DNA of 25,744 nucleotides from an uncultured Eubacteriales bacterium (GTDB lineage: Bacteria; Bacillota; Clostridia; Oscillospirales; Oscillospiraceae): assembly GCA_900550165.1 (NCBI GenBank), contig URQY01000026.1, positions 1 through 25,744 of the forward strand, given 5' to 3'. Of the stretch, positions 21,191-25,744 are shown one piece after another. The stretch's first letter is position 1. The number at the start of each line of letters is the position of its first letter. The position numbers and the translations under genes were made by a program. The notes under the pieces were generated by a model that worked only from the letters and a program-made list of their open reading frames with translations, searched no databases and was not told the origin of the DNA.

Positions 21191-22027
21191 TTATTTTGCG
21201 GACGCGACGGTGAGGGAGTCGCTCTGCTGGCTGTAGGTCAGCGGGGAGACGCAGCCTGCAAGGTCGGCGGCGTTCAGCACGCGCTCGGTCACGGCGTGGG
21301 TGAGGTCGATCTGATACCACTTGCCGTCCACATTGACCTTGTTCCAGGCGTGATAGCTCTTGCCGGCGTAGCCCTTGGTGAGCGAGCAGGGGATATTCTG
21401 GCTGCGGCACATCGCGGCGAAGAGGGAAGCGAGGTCATAGCAGATGCCCTTATTGCTGTCGAGCGTTGCGGCGGTGTCGGGGATGTACTTGCTGACCTTG
21501 CCGGAGGTGATGTCGTTTGCGAGCTTGGTATCGTAGGTGTAGTGACCGGCGATGTAGTTGTAGATGGCGGTGACCTTCTCGGCGCCGGTCTTTGCGTCCT
21601 TGCAGAGCTCGGCGGCCTTCTTACTTACGGCATCGCCGGAGGTGAACTGCACGTCGGCGGTCGCGATGAGGTAAGGCGCGTACTCGTTTTCGATCTTGGC
21701 GTTCACGGTCTTGCTGCTCACCACGCGGTAGGTCTTACCGGAGAGGTTTTCGCAGACGGTGATGGTATAGGTGCCGTCGCCCTGATCGAGGGCGAACGCA
21801 ACGTCCTTACCGCTCGGGCAGTTCTTATAGGCGACCTTGCCGCCCTGATACTGCACACCGACCTTCAGCTTGGCGCCGGAGGTGTAGTTGACGGTGACGA
21901 AGCCGTACCTGGCGTTGGACGTGTCGATGGCCGTGCCATTGGCGGCGCTGGCGTTCATCACGCCGAGCATGGAAACTATAGTGAGCGCTGCGACAAGCGC
22001 GCAGACATAACGAAGCAGCCGCTTCAT
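21191..22027 (-). CDS. Secreted transglutaminase-like domain protein
   Basis: A 278-residue exported protein with a classical signal peptide (about 1-29, ending ASA) and no lipobox or wall anchor. Residues about 40-120 look like a beta-rich domain. A transglutaminase-like (papain-fold) domain follows at about 145-245, with the full catalytic triad: Cys196 in NKGICYDLASLF, His226 in SYHAWNKV and Asp241 in WYQIDLTH. Such domains act as cysteine proteases or transamidases on surface proteins or wall peptides. AAAGGAG precedes the start and directly joins a c-di-GMP-I riboswitch, so the cell's attachment/motility signal probably controls its translation. The substrate is unknown. Confidence 0.88.
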   Translation of the reverse strand: MKRLLRYVCALVAALTIVSMLGVMNASAANGTAIDTSNARYGFVTVNYTSGAKLKVGVQYQGGKVAYKNCPSGKDVAFALDQGDGTYTITVCENLSGKTYRVVSSKTVNAKIENEYAPYLIATADVQFTSGDAVSKKAAELCKDAKTGAEKVTAIYNYIAGHYTYDTKLANDITSGKVSKYIPDTAATLDSNKGICYDLASLFAAMCRSQNIPCSLTKGYAGKSYHAWNKVNVDGKWYQIDLTHAVTERVLNAADLAGCVSPLTYSQQSDSLTVASAK

Positions 22028-22033
22028 ACGGCG

Positions 22034-22130
22034 GATCTCCTTTCGGTAGCTGGCTGCCAGCCCTGTTTCCAGGGGGGAGGCCCTTTAGCTTTGCGTCGCC
22101 GGTTTTCACCGGGTTTGCCATTATCGCTTG
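22034..22130 (-). ncRNA. c-di-GMP-I (GEMM-I) riboswitch
   Basis: On the minus strand the aptamer reads AATGGCAAACCCGG, GAAA tetraloop, ACCGGCGACGCAAAGCTA, GGGCC, a second stem, then CAGCTACCGAAAGGAG. The GGCAAACC and GACGCAAAGC blocks, the GNRA tetraloop and the closing AGCTACCG are diagnostic of class I. Its last bases run straight into the ribosome binding site of the transglutaminase gene, with no terminator between, so control is probably at translation. Confidence 0.92.
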
Positions 22131-22172
22131 AGATGCGGTCAAAGCGGCTACATCTACTCTTTTTACGCGCTT

Positions 22173-22201
22173 ATCATATGCCTCCGTTCGACATTTGTCA
22201 A
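22173..22201 (-). promoter_or_regulatory. Promoter of the riboswitch-transglutaminase unit
   Basis: On the minus strand TTGACA (22196-22201), a 17-bp spacer and TATGAT (22173-22178) form a near-perfect sigma-A promoter about 40 bp before the aptamer. Confidence 0.9.
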
Positions 22202-22302
22202 CAGATAATTTAGCGGTTTCTTTATTTTTGAAAAAATTGGAATTTTGTCAATACCGACGCAGAACGCGTTCAAAATTCGTTCATATTTAGCGGAAACGCC
22301 AC

Positions 22303-22331
22303 TTGCCAATTGCGGCGCCGCGTAGTATGCT
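22303..22331 (+). promoter_or_regulatory. Promoter of the symporter gene
   Basis: TTGCCA (22303-22308), a 17-bp spacer and TATGCT (22326-22331) lie 67 bp before the start codon. Confidence 0.7.
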
Positions 22332-22398
22332 CGTAAAAATCGCAAACGCGGGCTTCAAAATGGGGCAGGCGGGCGCGGGAAAAGAAAGGATACGACAC

Positions 22399-23739
22399 AT
22401 GAAAGTAAGGAAAGAGAAAACACTGGCAACGAAAATGGCCATCTCTCTGGTTGCGGGACTGACGGCCGGTCTCCTGTTTTTGTTCCTCCGCGAGCATTTG
22501 AATTCCTCCGGACAGGAAGCGGTGTGGGCGACCATCAATAATCTTTTATTCCAGGATATCACCGCTGCCGGAGCGAGCAGCGCGCTTGGCCTTTTCTATC
22601 TGGCGGGTCAGATGTTCATTCGTTCCCTCCAGCTCGTCATCGTGCCGATGGTGTTTACTTCCATTACATTGGCAATAGGACAGATCTCTGATACCAGTAC
22701 ACTTGGCAGAATTTCCTTCAAGTGTATCAAGGGTTTCCTGATCTGTTCTTTTTTTGCGCTCCTGCTCGCCTGCGTCTGCGGCATCGTCTTCTATAACATG
22801 GGCGTGTTCCACATCGCCGTCGACGGGCTGGAGAGCGTTTCCGGTTCGACGGGCTCCAATCCGCTGCTCGTTGTGCTGAACGTCATCCCCTCGAACATTG
22901 CCTCGACGTTTTCGAGCAACACGGCAGTGCTCGCCGTCGTCTTCCTCGCCATCGCGCTGGGCCTTTGCATGAAGACGCTCGGCGAGGAGAAGACTGCCAC
23001 GCTTCGCAAGCTCATTCAGGAGCTCAACGACGTGGTCATCGTCTTCCTCAACTTCGTGGTCAGCAAGTTCGGCCCCGTTGCCATCTTCATGCTGCTCACG
23101 CGCACCTTCGCCTCCTACGGTGTCGAGCACCTCAAGCCCGCCGTCGCCTATGTCATCCTCACGGTCGTGCTGCTGCTCATCTTCCTCATCGTCGGTTACC
23201 CCGCCTTTATCGCGGTCTTCGCGCACCTGAATCCCTTCAAGTTTGCCAAAAAGATCACGCGCGTCGCGGTCTTCGGCTTCTCCACCTCCTCGAGCGCGGC
23301 CACGCTCCCGCTCAATGTCAAGACCACGGTCGAGGAGCTCGGTGTGGATGAGAAGATCGCCTCCTTCGTCCTGCCGCTCGGCATGACCATTAACATGAAC
23401 GGCACGGCCATCATGCAGGTCATCGCGACGCTCTTCATCGCCGGCTGCGCGGGCTACAGCATCAGCTTTACCCAGCTCGTCGTCATCGCGCTGCTCGCGC
23501 TCATTGCCTCCGCCGGTACGCCCGCGGCCCCCGGCTCCGGCGCGATCATCCTCTTCACCATCCTCTCCGGCCTTGGCTATGTGAACGACGCGGCTATGCT
23601 GGCCTACAGCCTGATCCTCGCGATCAACCGCCCCATCGAGATGCTCGTCACCGCGCTCAACGTCGTCGGCGACTCCGCCACGAGCATCTACGTCGCCAAG
23701 TCCGAGGGCGCGCTGAACGAGGACGTCTACAACGCGTAA
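22399..23739 (+). CDS. Dicarboxylate/amino acid:cation symporter (DAACS)
   Basis: A 446-residue membrane carrier of the glutamate/aspartate symporter family. The serine-rich hairpin GFSTSSSAATLPLNVK lies at about 293-308, and the TM7 motif reads NMNGT (332-336) where most relatives have NMDGT. That Asp helps bind a sodium ion in GltPh, so ion coupling may differ. GTPAAPGSGAI replaces the usual HP2 sequence. The start at 22399 follows AAAGGA and fits the promoter; the longer frame begins inside the promoter. The first third uses more A/T-rich codons than the rest. Substrate could be glutamate, aspartate, another dicarboxylate or a small neutral amino acid. Confidence 0.88.
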   Translation: MKVRKEKTLATKMAISLVAGLTAGLLFLFLREHLNSSGQEAVWATINNLLFQDITAAGASSALGLFYLAGQMFIRSLQLVIVPMVFTSITLAIGQISDTSTLGRISFKCIKGFLICSFFALLLACVCGIVFYNMGVFHIAVDGLESVSGSTGSNPLLVVLNVIPSNIASTFSSNTAVLAVVFLAIALGLCMKTLGEEKTATLRKLIQELNDVVIVFLNFVVSKFGPVAIFMLLTRTFASYGVEHLKPAVAYVILTVVLLLIFLIVGYPAFIAVFAHLNPFKFAKKITRVAVFGFSTSSSAATLPLNVKTTVEELGVDEKIASFVLPLGMTINMNGTAIMQVIATLFIAGCAGYSISFTQLVVIALLALIASAGTPAAPGSGAIILFTILSGLGYVNDAAMLAYSLILAINRPIEMLVTALNVVGDSATSIYVAKSEGALNEDVYNA

Positions 23740-23745
23740 GATCAT

Positions 23746-23774
23746 TCAAAAAAGTGGTGTCACCACTTTTTTGA
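23746..23774 (+). terminator. Terminator after the symporter gene
   Basis: A palindrome (23746-23759 with 23761-23774, arm AAAAAAGTGGTG) ends in a run of six T a few bases after the stop codon. Confidence 0.85.
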
Positions 23775-23829
23775 GAAAGTTTCGCTTCGCTTTGTGACTC
23801 GCGGGCTCGACACACGCTCCGCGCAGAGT

Positions 23830-23895
23830 GTTTTTTCTGACGCGCGTGTCGCCAGAAAAAACGATCCAGATCATTTGCCGCCTGCGGGCGGCAAA
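23830..23895. repeat. Two adjacent stem-loops in a gene-free gap
   Basis: GTTTTTTCTG (23830-23839) pairs with CAGAAAAAAC (23853-23862), and TTTGCCGCC (23874-23882) pairs with GGCGGCAAA (23887-23895). They lie between the symporter and prfC terminators with no gene. Function is unknown; they may be part of a dispersed intergenic repeat. Confidence 0.45.
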
Positions 23896-23918
23896 GTCTG
23901 CGATGCTTTTATAACGAA

Positions 23919-23944
23919 AGAGACGCGGCGAAAGCCGCGTCTCT
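23919..23944 (-). terminator. Terminator of prfC
   Basis: An 11-bp stem (23919-23929 with 23934-23944) with a GAAA tetraloop on the plus strand lies after the prfC stop codon. The minus-strand tail is CTTTCGTTATAAAAG. Confidence 0.7.
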
Positions 23945-23969
23945 CCTTATATTATATAGGTGTTATCTG

Positions 23970-25550
23970 TTACACGCTGAGCCAGTCGTCGAGGACGAGC
24001 CCCTCGTTGTGCTTGGTGAGGAAGCCCACGCTCCACTCGCCGCCGAAGGCGATGAGCTTGCGGCCCTTGAAATCCTCGAGCACGCGGGAGCCCGAGCAGA
24101 GCATCAGGTCCTTCACGTCGCACGGGCACTCGCGGATCAGCCGCAGGTGCTCGTAGGGCAGGCCGCTCATGCGCAGGTCGACGCCGTACTCGCTTTTCAT
24201 GCGATATTCGAACACGTCGAATTGCAGCGTGCCGACCACGCCGACGACCACGTCCTCAAAGCCGCTGTCGGGCATTTTGAAGATCTGGATGGCGCCCTCC
24301 TGCGCGATCTGCTCCACGCCCTTGACGAACTGCTTGCGCTTCATCGTGTCCTTGGGCGAGACGAGCATGAAATGCTCGGGCTCAAACGTCGGAATGCCGG
24401 AGAAGCGGAACTTTTTGCCCGGTACGGTGATCGTGTCGCCGATGGAGAAGATGCCGGGGTCGAACACGCCGATGATGTCGCCCGCGTAGGCCTCGTCGAC
24501 GATCTCTCGCTCGGCGGCCATCATCGTCTGCGGCTGGGAAAGGCGCATCTTGCGGCCGGACTGGACATGATAATACTCCGTGTCGCGCTCGAACTTGCCC
24601 GAGCAGATGCGCATGAAGGCGAGGCGGTCGCGGTGCGCCTTGTTCATGTTGGCCTGGATCTTGAAGACGAAGGCCGAGAATTCGGGGGAGTAGACGTCCA
24701 CCTCGCCCGCGTCGCTCACGCGCGGCAGCGGCGGCGTGGTCATCTCCAGGAATGCGTTCAGGAACGGCTCGACGCCGAAGTTCGTCAGCGCGCTGCCGAA
24801 GAAGACGGGGGAGAGCTTGCCGCAGCGCACGGCGTCGAGGTCAAAATCGCGGCCCGCGCCGAGCAGCTCGACCTCGTCCGCCAGCGTGTCGCGGCGCTTC
24901 TGACCGAGCAGGCCGACGAGCGCGGGGTCATCGAGCTCAATTTCCGTGATGCCGGCCTTTTTTGCGTGGCCCTCGTCGGTGAAGTGCAGGATGCAGCGCT
25001 TTTCGCGGTCGTACACGCCGGCAAATTCCTTGCCGCAGCCGATCGGCCAGTTGACGGGATAGGTGTCGATGCCGAGCTCGCGCTCGACCTCCTCGCACAG
25101 CTCCAGCGGGTCGCGCGTCTCGCGGTCCATCTTGTTGATAAAGGTGAAAATGGGAATATTGCGCAGGGCGCAGACCTTGAAGAGCTTGCGCGTCTGCGGC
25201 TCGACGCCCTTCGCGCCGTCGATGACCATGACGGCGCTGTCTGCCGCCATCAGCGTGCGGTAGGTGTCCTCGGAGAAGTCCTGATGGCCCGGCGTGTCGA
25301 GGATGTTGATGCAGTAGCCGCCGTGCTGGAACTGCATGACCGACGAGGTGACCGAAATGCCGCGCTGCTTTTCGATCTCCATCCAGTCGGACTTGGCCGC
25401 CCGCTCGCGCTTGCCCTTGACCTCGCCCGCCTGCGCGATGGCTCCGCCGTAAAGCAGGAACTTTTCCGTCAGCGTGGTTTTACCGGCGTCCGGGTGCGAA
25501 ATGATCGCAAACGTCCGGCGGCGGGAGATCTCTTCCTGTAAAGTGGCCAT
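23970..25550 (-). CDS. prfC: Peptide chain release factor 3
   Basis: A 526-residue translational GTPase that recycles release factors 1 and 2 from the ribosome. The G domain shows SHPDAGKTTLTEK (P-loop, 18-30), GISVTSSVMQF (switch I, 64-74), DTPGHQDFSEDTYRT (85-99) and NKMDRE (139-144). Length and C-terminal domains (FRFSGIPTFEPEHFMLV, VVGVVGTLQFDVFEYR) fit RF3, not EF-G or LepA. AGGAGGAAG precedes the start. It is a single-gene transcript with its own promoter, divergent from a tRNA-Gly gene. Confidence 0.97.
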   Translation of the reverse strand: MATLQEEISRRRTFAIISHPDAGKTTLTEKFLLYGGAIAQAGEVKGKRERAAKSDWMEIEKQRGISVTSSVMQFQHGGYCINILDTPGHQDFSEDTYRTLMAADSAVMVIDGAKGVEPQTRKLFKVCALRNIPIFTFINKMDRETRDPLELCEEVERELGIDTYPVNWPIGCGKEFAGVYDREKRCILHFTDEGHAKKAGITEIELDDPALVGLLGQKRRDTLADEVELLGAGRDFDLDAVRCGKLSPVFFGSALTNFGVEPFLNAFLEMTTPPLPRVSDAGEVDVYSPEFSAFVFKIQANMNKAHRDRLAFMRICSGKFERDTEYYHVQSGRKMRLSQPQTMMAAEREIVDEAYAGDIIGVFDPGIFSIGDTITVPGKKFRFSGIPTFEPEHFMLVSPKDTMKRKQFVKGVEQIAQEGAIQIFKMPDSGFEDVVVGVVGTLQFDVFEYRMKSEYGVDLRMSGLPYEHLRLIRECPCDVKDLMLCSGSRVLEDFKGRKLIAFGGEWSVGFLTKHNEGLVLDDWLSV

Positions 25551-25583
25551 GGCTTCCTCCTGAAAATTACGAATGTATCAAAA

Positions 25584-25612
25584 AGTTTATCACAGTGCCC
25601 CTCGATTTGCAA
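25584..25612 (-). promoter_or_regulatory. prfC promoter
   Basis: On the minus strand TTGCAA (25607-25612), a 17-bp spacer and TAAACT (25584-25589) lie 33 bp before the start codon. Confidence 0.7.
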
Positions 25613-25643
25613 CAAGTTCCTGCGAGAAAATGTGGATTTGCCC

Positions 25644-25672
25644 TTGACAAACGGGAAAATGTCTGTTATAGT
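25644..25672 (+). promoter_or_regulatory. tRNA-Gly promoter
   Basis: Consensus TTGACA (25644-25649), a 17-bp spacer and TATAGT (25667-25672) end 12 bp before the tRNA, the usual strong stable-RNA arrangement. Confidence 0.92.
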
Positions 25673-25684
25673 ACTTACTGTTCC

Positions 25685-25744
25685 GCGGGCGTAGCTCATC
25701 TGGTAGAGCGCCACCTTGCCAAGGTGGAGGTAGCGAGTTCGAGC
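25685..25744 (+). tRNA. tRNA-Gly (anticodon GCC), cut by window end
   Basis: The acceptor strand GCGGGCG (25685-25691), D arm GCTC/GAGC, anticodon arm CCACC-TTGCCAA-GGTGG with anticodon GCC at 25718-25720, variable loop, and the T arm up to GTTCGAGC are all in place. The 3' T stem and acceptor strand lie outside the window. Confidence 0.95.

Noticed and set aside
24009..25541. 510-codon plus-strand open frame
   Set aside because: Antisense shadow of prfC, whose GTPase motifs are unmistakable.
1..25744. CRISPR array, insertion sequence, prophage or integrase
   Set aside because: I saw no regularly spaced direct repeats, transposase or recombinase motifs, or target-site duplications in the window.

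Overview
The window looks like chromosomal DNA from a GC-rich, spore-forming member of the Clostridia, probably an Oscillospiraceae-type gut anaerobe. Purine-rich AGGAGG-type ribosome binding sites precede almost every gene, and many promoters are sigma-A type with a 17-bp spacer. A sigK sporulation sigma factor, class-I c-di-GMP and cobalamin riboswitches, a TRAP transporter, YtcJ-type amidohydrolases and a branched-chain aminotransferase/2-hydroxyacid dehydrogenase pair fit that picture. The lineage is inferred from gene content. I saw no transposase, integrase, CRISPR array or phage gene.

Layout. Positions 1-304 carry no gene, only palindromes and a terminator. Positions 305-9484 form a catabolic locus. 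On the minus strand an amidohydrolase is followed by dctP, dctQ and dctM of a TRAP transporter. On the plus strand a second amidohydrolase is followed by an SDR dehydrogenase and then a MocR-type (GntR plus aminotransferase) regulator. The 315-bp divergent region between the amidohydrolases holds four TTTGGTTG-type boxes arranged with exact dyad symmetry. Next come a Kef/CPA2-type antiporter (9644-10972), a membrane-anchored SH3 protein (11131-11685) and a NifX/NifB-like small protein (minus).

Positions 12268-15922 (minus) form a three-gene operon: LctP-family permease, L-2-hydroxyisocaproate dehydrogenase-like enzyme and branched-chain aminotransferase. This suggests conversion of branched-chain amino acids to 2-hydroxyacids and their transport. 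A self-contained 78-aa membrane protein gene (minus) and sigK (plus) follow. The next minus-strand unit is a cysteine desulfurase, a 27-codon ORF and mnmA. The mnmA frame is open over 356 codons except for one in-frame TAG.

Positions 19779-21023 (plus) form a vitamin B12 uptake unit: promoter, cobalamin riboswitch, membrane-anchored transcobalamin-like (DUF4430) protein and overlapping ECF S component. A c-di-GMP-I riboswitch sits directly against the ribosome binding site of a secreted transglutaminase-like protein (minus). A dicarboxylate/amino-acid symporter (plus), peptide release factor 3 (minus) and a tRNA-Gly(GCC) cut by the window end complete the region.

The best candidates for something undescribed are the catabolic locus with its dyad-symmetric operator, the amber codon and short leader ORF at mnmA, and the two riboswitch-controlled surface-protein units.
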